Shown one piece after another: positions 15,269 through 24,900 of a DNA stretch of 41,126 nt (position 1 is the first letter of the stretch; each line of letters starts with the position of its first letter). The notes below the pieces were generated by a model. That model worked only from the letters and a program-made list of their open reading frames with translations. It was not told the origin of the DNA and did not search any database. The DNA comes from Treponema sp. (GTDB taxonomy: Bacteria; Spirochaetota; Spirochaetia; Treponematales; Breznakiellaceae). Made by a program: the position numbers and the translations under genes. Location of the stretch: assembly GCA_031266175.1 (NCBI GenBank), contig JAISBN010000125.1, positions 1-41,126 of the forward strand, read 5' to 3'.

Positions 15269-16779
15269 AGACGGAAAACAGAACTTCGATATACCTGGTG
15301 GACGACGAACAGCCGGTGCTGGACGGCCTTTCGGTAACTTTGGGCAAAATATTTCCGGAGATGAGGATCTGCGGTACCGCCCGGTCCGGCATGGACGCGC
15401 TAAAGGGCATTGCCAGGGAAAAGCCGGACATTATCATCATGGATGTCCGAATGCCCGGCATGAGCGGCATCGACACCCTGCGGGAGGTGAACAAGATCCT
15501 TCCCGGTACTGTTTCCATCCTGCTCACCGCCTATGAACGGTTCGACATAGCCAAGGACGCCTATGCCCTGGGAGTATACCGTTATCTGGTCAAGCCCGTA
15601 TCCCAGGAAGTTCTTGCCGAAACCCTCACCGGAGTCCTCCGGCGGCTGGAGAACATAAAAAATTCCACCCTGCGGGAAGCTTCCGAACGGGAACGTTTTG
15701 AAAGTACCCGGCCCCTGCTGGAAGCGGGCTTTATCTGGCAGGCGGTACTGGGGGATCCCCGGTCTTTGCTGCTCCACTCCTTTGGGGAACTTTTGGGGCT
15801 GGTGGAAGACGGAAACATCCGGGGGCATTTTGCAGTTATCTGCCGGGAAAAATACTGGCTTACCCAGGAAGAGATCGCCGCCATACAGCGGGAACTAACC
15901 AACCACCTGGACTGTATTCCGGGCCCGCTTTTGGGGGGAATACTGCCGGTTTTTGTTCCCGGTGAAAAGCTTAACCGGACCAGAGATACGCTGCGGAGCG
16001 TTCTGGAAGTCCTGGACATGCGGGAACTTCGCTGTTCCCTGGGTTATGTAGCTTCCAACAACGACCTCCGGCTTTCCTGGTCCCAGGCCCTGACCGCCAT
16101 ACAAAGGGAAACGGAAAACGAAGCTGTTCGTCCGGTTCCGGGAATCAATGATACGGGAACGGATAAGGCGAACCTGATGCTGCAGCAGTTCAGGGACGGG
16201 GATATGCTTAAACTCCGGACCGCGTTCTTTGAATGGGCCCTGGCCGGAGCGGATAAAACCGAAAGGGCGGTCCTGGCCGGGGTTCTCTGCGCCCTGGCCG
16301 GGGCGGATGCGGAAAAAATCCTGGCCGCGGGGAAACTGCAGACGGCGGTAACCGGTACCGGAACCAGGGAAACCGCGGAATATGCCGCGGATCTTTTAAT
16401 TTCCGCCCTTTCGATCCTGCCGGCATCCGGTGAAGGCGGCGATGGAGCATATCTTGGCAGCGACCGGCGGATCCGCAGGGCTTTGCGGTTTATTGCCGCC
16501 CACTACAGCGAGCCCGTATCTCTGGAAGATACCGCCGCTTATGCGGAACTAAGCCCCGCCCACCTTTCCAGGCTTTTTTCGGTGGAAACGGGTAGTACCT
16601 TTTCCAGCCAGCTGGCCCGTTACCGTATTACCCGGGCCTGCCAGGAATTAAGTGAAGGAAAACTCAGCATCAAGGAAATTGCCGGCGCCTGCGGCTATTC
16701 GGATGCCAATTATTTTAGCCGGGCCTTTAAAAAAATTCTGGGCCTAAGCCCCACCGAATGGATGGAGGGAAAACAATGA
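15265..16779 (+). CDS. YesN-type response regulator with AraC DNA-binding domain
   Basis: The start ATG overlaps the kinase stop (ATGA). The 504-residue protein has a receiver (IYLVDDE, IIIMDVRMPG with Asp60, LTAYERF, VKP), a central region of about 250 residues as in YesN proteins, and a C-terminal AraC/HTH_18 domain (RFIAAHYSEPVSLEDTAAYA, then IKEIAGACGYSDANYFSRAF and GLSPTEW). It is expected to activate sugar-uptake genes when phosphorylated; the obvious targets are the binding protein and mglBAC just downstream, and perhaps its own operon. The end overlaps the XylF-like gene. Confidence 0.93.
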   Translation: MKTENRTSIYLVDDEQPVLDGLSVTLGKIFPEMRICGTARSGMDALKGIAREKPDIIIMDVRMPGMSGIDTLREVNKILPGTVSILLTAYERFDIAKDAYALGVYRYLVKPVSQEVLAETLTGVLRRLENIKNSTLREASERERFESTRPLLEAGFIWQAVLGDPRSLLLHSFGELLGLVEDGNIRGHFAVICREKYWLTQEEIAAIQRELTNHLDCIPGPLLGGILPVFVPGEKLNRTRDTLRSVLEVLDMRELRCSLGYVASNNDLRLSWSQALTAIQRETENEAVRPVPGINDTGTDKANLMLQQFRDGDMLKLRTAFFEWALAGADKTERAVLAGVLCALAGADAEKILAAGKLQTAVTGTGTRETAEYAADLLISALSILPASGEGGDGAYLGSDRRIRRALRFIAAHYSEPVSLEDTAAYAELSPAHLSRLFSVETGSTFSSQLARYRITRACQELSEGKLSIKEIAGACGYSDANYFSRAFKKILGLSPTEWMEGKQ

Positions 16780-17819
16780 AACAGGAGCATATCTCCGCGA
16801 AACCGCTGTTTATCCTGCTGGGCCTGCTGCTTGCGGGCGGCTGTTCGGACAAGCGGGAACTTCCTTCTTCGGGCGATAAAATTACCATCGGCTTTGTGAT
16901 GGATTCCCTGGTGGAGGAACGGTGGGCCCGGGACAGAAATATTTTTATCTCCACCGCCCACCGGCGGAACGCGGAGGTCATTGTCCAGATTGGCGAAGAA
17001 AGCGCGGCCAACCAGGAAGCCCAGATAAACTATCTGATGGAGCAGGGTATTGACGTGCTGGTTCTTATCGCCAGTACTCCCCACCATCTTACCAAATCGG
17101 TCCTTGATGTCCGGCGGAAGGGGATTCCGGTACTGCTTTACGAACGGATCGTTTATAATGCCGGGGCCAACCTGCTGGTAGCCTTTGACGGGGAAGCGGT
17201 AGGAACCCTTCAGGCCCAGGAGATGCTTAAGCGGGTCAAGCGGGGAAAAATCCTTATCTACAACGGCCTGTCCGGGGATTTTTATGCCGAGGAAGTGCAC
17301 CGGGGTATCATCAATACTTTGGCGGAAGCCATAAACCGGGGAAACATTACCATCGCGGAGGATCACTGGCCTGAAAGTTCCAGGGCGGAAGAGGCGTTCA
17401 CCTATATCGGCGGCTATCTGGAACAAAGCGGGCCGGTGGACGGCATTATCGCCCTGAACGATCTTCAGGCGGAAGCAGTTATCCGGGCCCTGGCATTAAA
17501 GCGGCTGGCGGGAAAAGTCGTTGTCATCGGGGCCGACGCGGATCTTGCCGCCTGCCAGCGCATCGCGGTCGGAACCCAGGCCATGACGGTATATAAACCC
17601 ATCAACTACATCGCCTCCACCGCGGCGGATTTGGCTGTCTACCTGGCCAGGGATAACCGTTTTACCATCCATAACGGTATCAGCGACGGCGCCTTCCGTA
17701 TTCCCTATTACCGTCTTGCCCCGGTGGGGGTTACCGCCGACAATCTGGACGAAACGGTTATCAGGGACGGTTTTCACCTGCGGGACGAGGTGTATCGTAA
17801 TATGCTTTTACCGGAATGA
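16776..17819 (+). CDS. XylF-like sugar-binding lipoprotein
   Basis: The start ATG overlaps the regulator's stop (ATGA) and has GGAGGG upstream. A short signal ends in the lipobox LLLAGGC. The mature part closely follows the layout of the E. coli xylose-binding protein as I remember it: IGFVMDSLVEERWARDRNIF, EAQINYLMEQGIDVLVLI, KGIPVLLYERI, GADADLAACQRIAVGTQAMT and VYKPIN. It could be a second binding protein delivering to MglAC, or an accessory sensor; no dedicated xylGH genes are nearby. Because it is cotranscribed with the two-component system rather than with mglBAC, a sensory role is plausible. The substrate is predicted only from family resemblance. Confidence 0.82.
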   Translation: MKQEHISAKPLFILLGLLLAGGCSDKRELPSSGDKITIGFVMDSLVEERWARDRNIFISTAHRRNAEVIVQIGEESAANQEAQINYLMEQGIDVLVLIASTPHHLTKSVLDVRRKGIPVLLYERIVYNAGANLLVAFDGEAVGTLQAQEMLKRVKRGKILIYNGLSGDFYAEEVHRGIINTLAEAINRGNITIAEDHWPESSRAEEAFTYIGGYLEQSGPVDGIIALNDLQAEAVIRALALKRLAGKVVVIGADADLAACQRIAVGTQAMTVYKPINYIASTAADLAVYLARDNRFTIHNGISDGAFRIPYYRLAPVGVTADNLDETVIRDGFHLRDEVYRNMLLPE

Positions 17820-17929
17820 TACGGCGGGCTTCACTTTTATGCGCTGTTTTACAAGATTAATGCTGGTAAAAAAACTGCGTATCTATGCCGCCAAAATCTT
17901 TCCTGTAAATAAAAAAAATTCCTCAAGGT

Positions 17930-17991
17930 AAAAATGGTACAACAAAAGTACCGGGGTCTGTTTGCTCCGGAAAAACCATTTTTTCAGGAGG
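17930..17991 (+). promoter_or_regulatory. Structured leader before mglB
   Basis: The 177-base gap before mglB contains an outer dyad, AAAAATGG (17930-17937) with CCATTTTT (17976-17983), enclosing a small GGTAC/GTACC hairpin. The right arm ends 2 bases before the AGGAGG ribosome-binding site (17986-17991). The outer stem could influence translation or stability of the mglB message. I see no convincing promoter in the gap, although one is likely given the distance. Confidence 0.35.
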
Positions 17992-17996
17992 AAAAA

Positions 17997-19010
17997 GTGA
18001 AGAAAACTATTATCGTTCTCCTTATTGCGGCGGTTGTGCTGTCCTTTGCGGCCTGCGGCGGCGGAAGCCGGCAGGGCAGCGGGCTGCCCGCCATCGGTGT
18101 AGCTATTTACAAATTTGACGACACCTTTATGTCCTATACCCGCAACGCCATCCAGTCCAACGCGGCCGGCAAGGCCGAGCTGGAAGTGGTAGACTCCCAG
18201 AATGCCCAGGCTACCCAGAACGACCAGGTTGATGCGTTCCTTTCCAAAAAGATCAGCGCCATCGCCATTAACCCTGTTGACCGGACCGCGGCGGCCACCA
18301 TTATTGATAAGGCCCAGGCCAAGAAAGTTCCCGTGGTATTCTTTAACCGGGAACCTCTTCCCGAAGATATGGCCAAGTGGGACCAGGTGTACTATGTGGG
18401 GGCCAAAGCCGAACAGTCCGGCTCCATGCAGGGCGAAATCGCCTACGACTATTGGACCGCTAATCCCGATGCGGACAAAAACAAGGACGGCGTTATCCAG
18501 TATATCATGCTCAAGGGCGAACCCGGACACCAGGACGCGGAACTGCGGACCCAGTATTCCATCCAGTACCTTAAAGACAAAGGCATCCAGGTTGAACTTC
18601 TGGCCGAGGATACCGCGATGTGGGACCGGCCGAAGGCGGTAGAAAAAATGGATGCCTTCCTGGCCGCCTACGGCGACAGGATCGAAATGGTATTCTGTAA
18701 CAACGACGACATGGCTCTTGGCGTAATTGAATCCCTCAAAAACGCCGGTTATTTCCAGGGTGGAAAATATCTTCCCGTCCTTGGCGTCGATGCTACCGCA
18801 CCCGCGCTTGAAGCCCTTTCCCAGGGAACCCTGCTGGGTACTGTCCTTAATGACGCCGACAATCAGGGCAAAGCGACTTTCGACATTGCCTACGCCCTTG
18901 CCAGCGCTTCCGCTCCCGAGACTGCCGGCTGGACTATCACTGACAGCAAGTATATCTGGGTGCCCTATCAGAAGGTTACCAGGGACAACTATACCCAGTT
19001 CCAGAAGTAG
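17997..19010 (+). CDS. mglB: Galactose/glucose-binding lipoprotein MglB
   Basis: The start is GTG at 17997, 5 bases after AGGAGG; the frame extends further up without such a site. Signal peptide and lipobox LSFAAC make it a lipoprotein. The sequence keeps the sugar-contact motifs of E. coli MglB: YKFDDTFMS, FFNREP, GEPGHQDAELR, MWDRPKA, VFCNNDDMALG and VLGVDATAPA. This covers the Asp, Asn, His, Asp, Arg, Trp, Asn and Asp residues that hold glucose or galactose. It delivers hexose to MglA-MglC. Spirochaetal MglB lipoproteins are often very abundant, and the hairpin after this gene may favour its expression over the downstream genes. Confidence 0.92.
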   Translation: MKKTIIVLLIAAVVLSFAACGGGSRQGSGLPAIGVAIYKFDDTFMSYTRNAIQSNAAGKAELEVVDSQNAQATQNDQVDAFLSKKISAIAINPVDRTAAATIIDKAQAKKVPVVFFNREPLPEDMAKWDQVYYVGAKAEQSGSMQGEIAYDYWTANPDADKNKDGVIQYIMLKGEPGHQDAELRTQYSIQYLKDKGIQVELLAEDTAMWDRPKAVEKMDAFLAAYGDRIEMVFCNNDDMALGVIESLKNAGYFQGGKYLPVLGVDATAPALEALSQGTLLGTVLNDADNQGKATFDIAYALASASAPETAGWTITDSKYIWVPYQKVTRDNYTQFQK

Positions 19011-19055
19011 TCCTTTTCGGATCTCCAAATTTTTGACCCGGTAAACCCGGGTAAA

Positions 19056-19084
19056 GGGATGTGCGGAAGTTTTCCGTGCATCCC
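19056..19084 (+). promoter_or_regulatory. Intercistronic hairpin between mglB and mglA
   Basis: GGGATGTGCGGAA pairs with TTCCGTGCATCCC over 13 bp, counting two G-U pairs, with a three-base loop. No T-run follows, so it is not a standard terminator. Its place after a binding-protein gene fits an mRNA-stabilising or partial-attenuation element that keeps MglB in excess over the ATPase and permease. Confidence 0.65.
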
Positions 19085-19116
19085 TCTACTTTATCTATGT
19101 GCAGGAGGAACGGCCG

Positions 19117-20652
19117 ATGGCAAACAACGATTCACCTTCAGGTGTGTCCAATTATATCCTCCAGGTAAAAAATCTTTCCAAATCTTTTCCTGGCGTTAGA
19201 GCGCTCAATGATGTTTCGCTCAATGTTAAGCCCGGCAGCGTACATGCCCTGATAGGAGAAAACGGCGCCGGTAAATCAACCCTTATGAAGTGTCTCTTTG
19301 GCATTTATGAAGCCGATGCCGGGGAAATTATTCTGGACGGGAAAAAGGTACATTTTAATGATTCCAAGCAGGCTCTGGATGCGGGAATCTCCATGATCCA
19401 CCAGGAATTACTGCCGGTACCGTTCCGGAGCGTCATGGAAAACCTGTGGCTGGGGCGTTTTCCCAAACAGTTCTTTGGTCCCATAAGGCTTATTGATCAT
19501 AAAAAAATGTACAACGATACGGTGGACCTTTTTAAGGATCTGGATATGGATATTCCCCCAAAAGTCTGGGTTAGGGAACTGTCGGTATCCAAGGTGCAGT
19601 CTCTGGAAATCGCCAAGGCCGTATCCCACAATTCCCGGGTGATTATCATGGATGAGCCCACGTCATCCCTTACGGAACACGAGGTATCCCAGCTTTTCAC
19701 CATTATCAGGCGGCTTCGGGACCAGGGAGTGGCGATTATCTACATATCCCACAAAATTGAAGAGATTCTTACCATTGCCGACGAAGTATCGATAATGCGG
19801 GACGGACAACATATCGGTACCTTCGCGTCAAAGGAACTTACTACGGACAGAATCATTAAATACATGGTGGGACGGGATTTAACTAACCGGTTCCCGCCAA
19901 AAATCAATGCCCCCGGCGAGGTGATTCTGGAAGTAAAGAACCTTACCTCCGGCATGGAGCACTCTTTTAAGGAGGTAAGTTTTACCGTCCGAAGGGGCGA
20001 AATCTTCGGTATCGGGGGACTGGTAGGCGCCCAGCGGACAGAACTGGTGGAATCCCTGTTCGGACTGCGGTCTATTGCCGGAGGTACGATCCTGATCAAT
20101 GGAAAAGAACAGGAAATCAAGTCTCCCGTTCAGGCAAAACAGAAAAAATTGGCCCTGGTTACCGAAGAAAGACGGGTAACGGGGATTATTCCCATGCGGT
20201 CTGTAAAGGATAATATGATCCTGGCCAACCTGAAAAAATATGTCGGCCGCCTGGGCCTGATTAACGAACAAAAAGGCGAACAGGACGCCCGGGAAAGCAT
20301 CAAGACCCTGAATGTTAAAACCCCTTCAAGCAAAACCCTGATTCGGGATCTTTCCGGAGGTAACCAGCAGAAGGTGCTTTTTGCCCGGTGGTTCCTGACA
20401 GAGCCGGACATTCTTATTCTGGATGAACCAACCCGGGGCATTGATGTGGGGGCCAAGTACGAAATTTACAATATCATTATTGAACTGGCAAAGCAGGGCA
20501 AGTGCGTAATCATGATTACCTCGGAAATGCCCGAACTGCTGGGAATTTCGGACAGGATTATGGTCATGTGTGAAGGCAGGGTTACCGGTATTCTGGAAGC
20601 AAAAGACGCTACCCAGGAAGAAATAATGCGCCTGGCGGCAAAATTCATGTAG
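19117..20652 (+). CDS. mglA: Sugar ABC transporter ATP-binding protein MglA
   Basis: The start is placed at 19117 (MANNDSP), 8 bases after AGGAGG. The 511-residue protein has two fused ABC domains, as in all MglA/RbsA/XylG proteins. The first has Walker A GENGAGKS (48-55), signature region LSVSKVQSLEIAKA and Walker B VIIMDEPTSSL. The second has a degenerate P-loop (GLVGAQRTEL, as is normal in this family), signature LSGGNQQKVLFARW and Walker B ILILDEPTRGID. It energises uptake of the sugar delivered by MglB through MglC, and acts at the inner face of the cytoplasmic membrane. Confidence 0.95.
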   Translation: MANNDSPSGVSNYILQVKNLSKSFPGVRALNDVSLNVKPGSVHALIGENGAGKSTLMKCLFGIYEADAGEIILDGKKVHFNDSKQALDAGISMIHQELLPVPFRSVMENLWLGRFPKQFFGPIRLIDHKKMYNDTVDLFKDLDMDIPPKVWVRELSVSKVQSLEIAKAVSHNSRVIIMDEPTSSLTEHEVSQLFTIIRRLRDQGVAIIYISHKIEEILTIADEVSIMRDGQHIGTFASKELTTDRIIKYMVGRDLTNRFPPKINAPGEVILEVKNLTSGMEHSFKEVSFTVRRGEIFGIGGLVGAQRTELVESLFGLRSIAGGTILINGKEQEIKSPVQAKQKKLALVTEERRVTGIIPMRSVKDNMILANLKKYVGRLGLINEQKGEQDARESIKTLNVKTPSSKTLIRDLSGGNQQKVLFARWFLTEPDILILDEPTRGIDVGAKYEIYNIIIELAKQGKCVIMITSEMPELLGISDRIMVMCEGRVTGILEAKDATQEEIMRLAAKFM

Positions 20653-20660
20653 GAGGAACC

Positions 20661-21782
20661 ATGGAACAGCCTTTGAAGTTAAGCACTATCAGGATGAATA
20701 TCAGAATGAAGACCGTTAGGGATTTTGCGGTTCAGCATGCAATTTATTTTGTGTTTATCATTCTGATCATCTTTATCCACTGTTATTCGTATTTCGGCCG
20801 GGGTGGCGCAACTTTCCTGTCCGTAGGGAACCTGATCAATATTCTTAATATGTCCGCTACCAGGATTATTATTGCCATGGGCATGGGCGGAATATTGATT
20901 ACCGCGGGGGTGGATCTTTCCGCGGGGCGGCAGGTAGGGCTTGCGGCGGTGGTTTCCGCGTCCATGCTTCAGGCGTTAACCTATTCCCGGCGTATGTATC
21001 CTGATTTGCCGGTACTGCCCCTGGTGGTGCCGATCATCCTTGCCATGCTGGCCTGCGCCCTTTTCGGCTTCCTTAACGGCTGGATCACCGCCAGGTTAAA
21101 GATTCCCGCTTTTATCGCCACATTGGGATCCATGGTAGCGGTCTATGGAGCATGCTCGCTGTACTTTGACCGGCCTCCGTATGGGGCGCAGCCCATCGGC
21201 GGCCTGGATCCCCGGTTTAGCACTTTGGGTTCCAATTCCTTTCGTATCCTGGAAGGGCGTGGTCTTGTTATCGGCCCGAACCCCGCAGGTTTTGCGGGCG
21301 AGGTCCACAAGTTCCCTATTAACTATATCGTTATCATTGCCGTCATAGTAACGATACTGATCTACATCCTTTACAACAAAACCACCTACGGCAAAAACAT
21401 CTATGCCATTGGGGGCAATCCCGATGCCGCCAGGGTTTCCGGGGTTAATGTAGAACGGACCCTGATCGTCGTATACACCCTGGCGGCGGTACTCTACGGC
21501 TTGGGGGGAACCCTGGAAGCGGCCCGCACCGGGGGCGCTACCAACAACTACGGGAACGGCTACGAACTGGACGCCATTGCCGCCTGCGTTGTGGGCGGGG
21601 TGTCCAATATGGGTGGTATAGGGACTGTACCGGGTATTGTTATCGGGGTACTTCTGTTTAGTGTTATCAACTACGGTCTTACCTTTATCAATATGTCGCC
21701 TTACTGGCAGCAGATTGTTAAGGGAGCGATTATCATCGTGGCGGTAGCGCTGGACATCAGAAAATACCTCAAAAAGCGGTAG
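20661..21782 (+). CDS. mglC: Sugar ABC transporter permease MglC
   Basis: The ATG follows AGGAGG by 4 bases and mglA by 8. The 373-residue hydrophobic protein has about eight to ten membrane segments and the BPD_transp_2 features of ribose/galactose permeases: GMGGILITAGVDLSAGRQVG, FGFLNGWITARLKIPAFIAT, YAIGGNPDAARVSGVNV and AIAACVVGGVSNMGGIGTVP. It forms the membrane channel with MglA. An extra loop of about 35 residues lies around the YFDRPPYGAQPIGGLDPR segment, as in treponemal MglC. A strong terminator follows. Confidence 0.95.
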   Translation: MEQPLKLSTIRMNIRMKTVRDFAVQHAIYFVFIILIIFIHCYSYFGRGGATFLSVGNLINILNMSATRIIIAMGMGGILITAGVDLSAGRQVGLAAVVSASMLQALTYSRRMYPDLPVLPLVVPIILAMLACALFGFLNGWITARLKIPAFIATLGSMVAVYGACSLYFDRPPYGAQPIGGLDPRFSTLGSNSFRILEGRGLVIGPNPAGFAGEVHKFPINYIVIIAVIVTILIYILYNKTTYGKNIYAIGGNPDAARVSGVNVERTLIVVYTLAAVLYGLGGTLEAARTGGATNNYGNGYELDAIAACVVGGVSNMGGIGTVPGIVIGVLLFSVINYGLTFINMSPYWQQIVKGAIIIVAVALDIRKYLKKR

Positions 21783-21798
21783 CAGGTTGTTGCTTGGC

Positions 21799-21833
21799 AA
21801 AAGGGCTGCGGTAAAACCGGCAGCCCTTTTTTT
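21799..21833 (+). terminator. Rho-independent terminator after mglC
   Basis: AGGGCTGC and GCAGCCCT form an 8-bp GC-rich stem around a short loop, followed by a run of seven to eight T residues. It lies 20 bases after the mglC stop and should end the sugar-uptake transcript. Confidence 0.92.
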
Positions 21834-21849
21834 GTTCAGCCCTGTACCC

Positions 21850-21878
21850 TTGAATATTTACTCCGTGAAAGTTATACT
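21850..21878 (+). promoter_or_regulatory. Sigma-70-type promoter of nifJ
   Basis: TTGAAT (21850-21855) and TATACT (21873-21878) are separated by exactly 17 bases, a near-consensus housekeeping promoter. Transcription would start near 21885, giving a leader of about 27 bases with GAGGAAGG just before the ATG. Confidence 0.8.
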
Positions 21879-21911
21879 GGAGAAAATCCACTAATCTTTG
21901 AGGAAGGAACC

Positions 21912-24900
21912 ATGTCAGATAAAAAGGTCATGATCGACGGCAATACCGCCGCGGCCTATGTGGCCCACGCGTTAAGCGAAGTAATCGCCATCTATCCGAT
22001 TACCCCCTCCAGCCCGATGGGGGAAGTTTCCGATGAGTTTTCCGCCCAGGGCAGGAAAAATCTCTGGGGAACCATCCCGGAGGTAGTAGAAATGCAGTCC
22101 GAGGCGGGGGCCGCCGGCGCCGTTCACGGGGCGTTGACCACGGGGGCCCTCTCCACGACCTTTACCGCTTCCCAGGGACTTCTTTTAATGATCCCCAATA
22201 TGTACAAAATCGCCGGGGAGCTTACCCCCACGGTGTTCCATATCGCCGCCCGGGCGCTGGCCGCCAGCTCCCTGTCCATTTTCGGCGACCACCAGGACGT
22301 CATGGCCTGCCGTCAGACCGGCTGGGCCATGCTTGCCGGTAACAGCGTCCAGGAAGTGATGGACCTGGCGGTGATTGCCCACGCGTCCACCCTCCGGTCC
22401 CGCATCCCCTTCCTCCATTTCTTTGACGGTTTCCGCACCAGCCACGAGCTTCAGAAGATCGAGGAAGTGTCCTACGAAGTGATGAAGCAGATGATCGACG
22501 ACGGCCTGGTCCGGGAACACCGGGAGCGGGGACTGACCCCGGAAAATCCCCGGATCCGGGGTACCGCCCAGAATCCCGATACCTATTTCCAGGGCCGGGA
22601 AGGGGTTAACAAGTACTACGACGCCGTGTCCGGCATCGTTCAGGCGGAGATGGATAAATACGCCGCCCTTACCGGCCGGGCCTACCATCTCTTTGATTAC
22701 TTTGGCGCTCCGGACGCGGACAAGGTCATCATCATCATGGGGTCGGGTGCGGAAACCTGCGAAGAAACGGTGGAGTATTTAACCGGTAAGGGTGAAAAAG
22801 CCGGGGTCCTGAAGGTGCGGCTCTTCCGTCCCTTCGACGCCGCCGCCTTTGTCAAAGCCCTTCCTTCCACGGTCAAGAGCATCGCCGTCCTGGACCGGAC
22901 CAAGGATCCCGGCGCCCTGGGCGAGCCCCTCTACGAAGACGTCCGTACCGCCATCGGCGAAATTATGGCCGGTGGAGCCGCCCCCTTTAAGGACTACCCC
23001 CTGGTACTGGGGGGCCGCTACGGCCTGGGTTCCAAGGAATTCACCCCCGCCATGGTCAAGGCGGTGTTTGACAACCTGGGGGGTAAAAAGATCGCTAACT
23101 TTGTGGTGGGCATTAAGGACGATGTGCTGGGCAAAAGCCTCGACTACGATGAACACTTTGTCCTGGCCGAGGAAGGGATCAACGAGGCGATGTTCTACGG
23201 CCTCGGCTCCGACGGTACCGTGGGGGCCAACAAAAACTCGATCAAGATCATCGGGGACGCCAAGCCGGAACTGAACGCCCAGGCGTATTTCGCCTACGAC
23301 TCAAAAAAATCCGGGGGCTTTACCGTGTCCCACCTCCGGTTCGGCAAAGGTGCTATCCGCAGGCCCTACCTTATCACCAAGGCGGACTTCCTGGCCTGCC
23401 ACAAGTTTTCCTATATGGAAACCTTTGACATGCTGGCAAACATTAAAGAGGGGGGCACCTTCCTTCTGAACAGTCCCTTTAAGGCCGCGGAGGTCTGGAA
23501 AGAAATCCCCCTGGAAGCCCAGCAGCGGATCGCCGATAAAAAGGTTAAGTTCTATGTGATCGACGCCGCGGAAATCGCCCGGAGCACCGGTATGGGCAGC
23601 CGGATCAATACGGTGATGCAGGCCGCGTATTTCAAGATTTCCGGGGTGCTTCCCCAGGACGAAGCGGTCAAATATATGAAGAAATTTATCGAAAAGTCCT
23701 ACGGGAAAAAGGGCGCGGACATCGTGGAAAAGAACTATAAAACCGTGGACGCTGCCCTGAGCGCGGTGGAAGAGGTCGCCTATTCCGCTCCCGGGGGCAG
23801 CCTCCGCATGAAAAAGCCCTTTGCCACCGCCAAGGACAGCTGGATCCGGGAAGTACTCGGGGCGGTGTCCGTTCAGGAAGGGGACAAGCTTCCGGTGTCG
23901 AAGATTCCCGCGGACGGAACCTTCCCCACCGCTACCACCCAGTACGAAAAACGGGCCGTGGCGGAACGGGTTCCCGCCTGGGACCCGGCGGTCTGTATCC
24001 AGTGCGGCCGCTGTTCCGCGGTGTGTTCCCATGCCTGCATCAGGATGAAGTACCTTTCAGCCGGCGAGGCCGAAAAAGCTCCCCGGGGATTTAAGACCGC
24101 CGAGCTTAAACCAAAGCCGGTGGACAACAAGAAAGTAACCCTTATCATCGCCGCGGAAGACTGCATGGACTGCGGCCTCTGTATCGCCAACTGTCCGGTG
24201 TCTAGGGATCCCGCTAAACCCTGCGCCCTTTCCTGGAAATCCTATGCCGACGATCCCGGCTACCATGCCGAGCAGGCGGAAGCCTGGGATTATTTCCAGC
24301 AGCTGCCGGAAGTTCCCGCGTCGGAACTTAACCTGGGCACCTTTAAGGGACTGGCCTTTAAGCGGCCCCTCTTTGAATTCTCCGGCGCCTGCGGGGGCTG
24401 CGGCGAGACTCCCTATGTAAAACTGCTGTCCCAGCTTTTCGGTGATCGGGCGGTTATCGCTAACGCCACGGGCTGTTCCTCCATTTACGGCGGGAACCTT
24501 CCTACCACCCCCTATGCCCGGCGGGCCGACGGCCGGGGGCCGGCCTGGTCCAACTCCCTCTTCGAGGACGCCGCCGAATTCGGCCTGGGCATGAGGCTTA
24601 CCAGCGACAAGCTTGCCGTTCACGCGAAAGAAGTGGCGGCCCAGGCCAAAGGCGAGGGGATTGCTCCGGCGCTTATTGACAAACTGCTGGCCAATTCCCA
24701 GGGGGACGACGCTGCCATCGAGGAACAGCGGAAAACCGTGGACGAACTTAAGGCGGCCCTGAAAAACGACGCCAAGCCCCTGGCCAGGATGCTTCTTTCC
24801 CTGGCGGACCATTTTATCAAGCGCTCCGTATGGATCCTGGGGGGCGACGGCTGGGGCTACGATATCGGCTACGGCGGCCTGGACCACGTGATCGCCTCCG

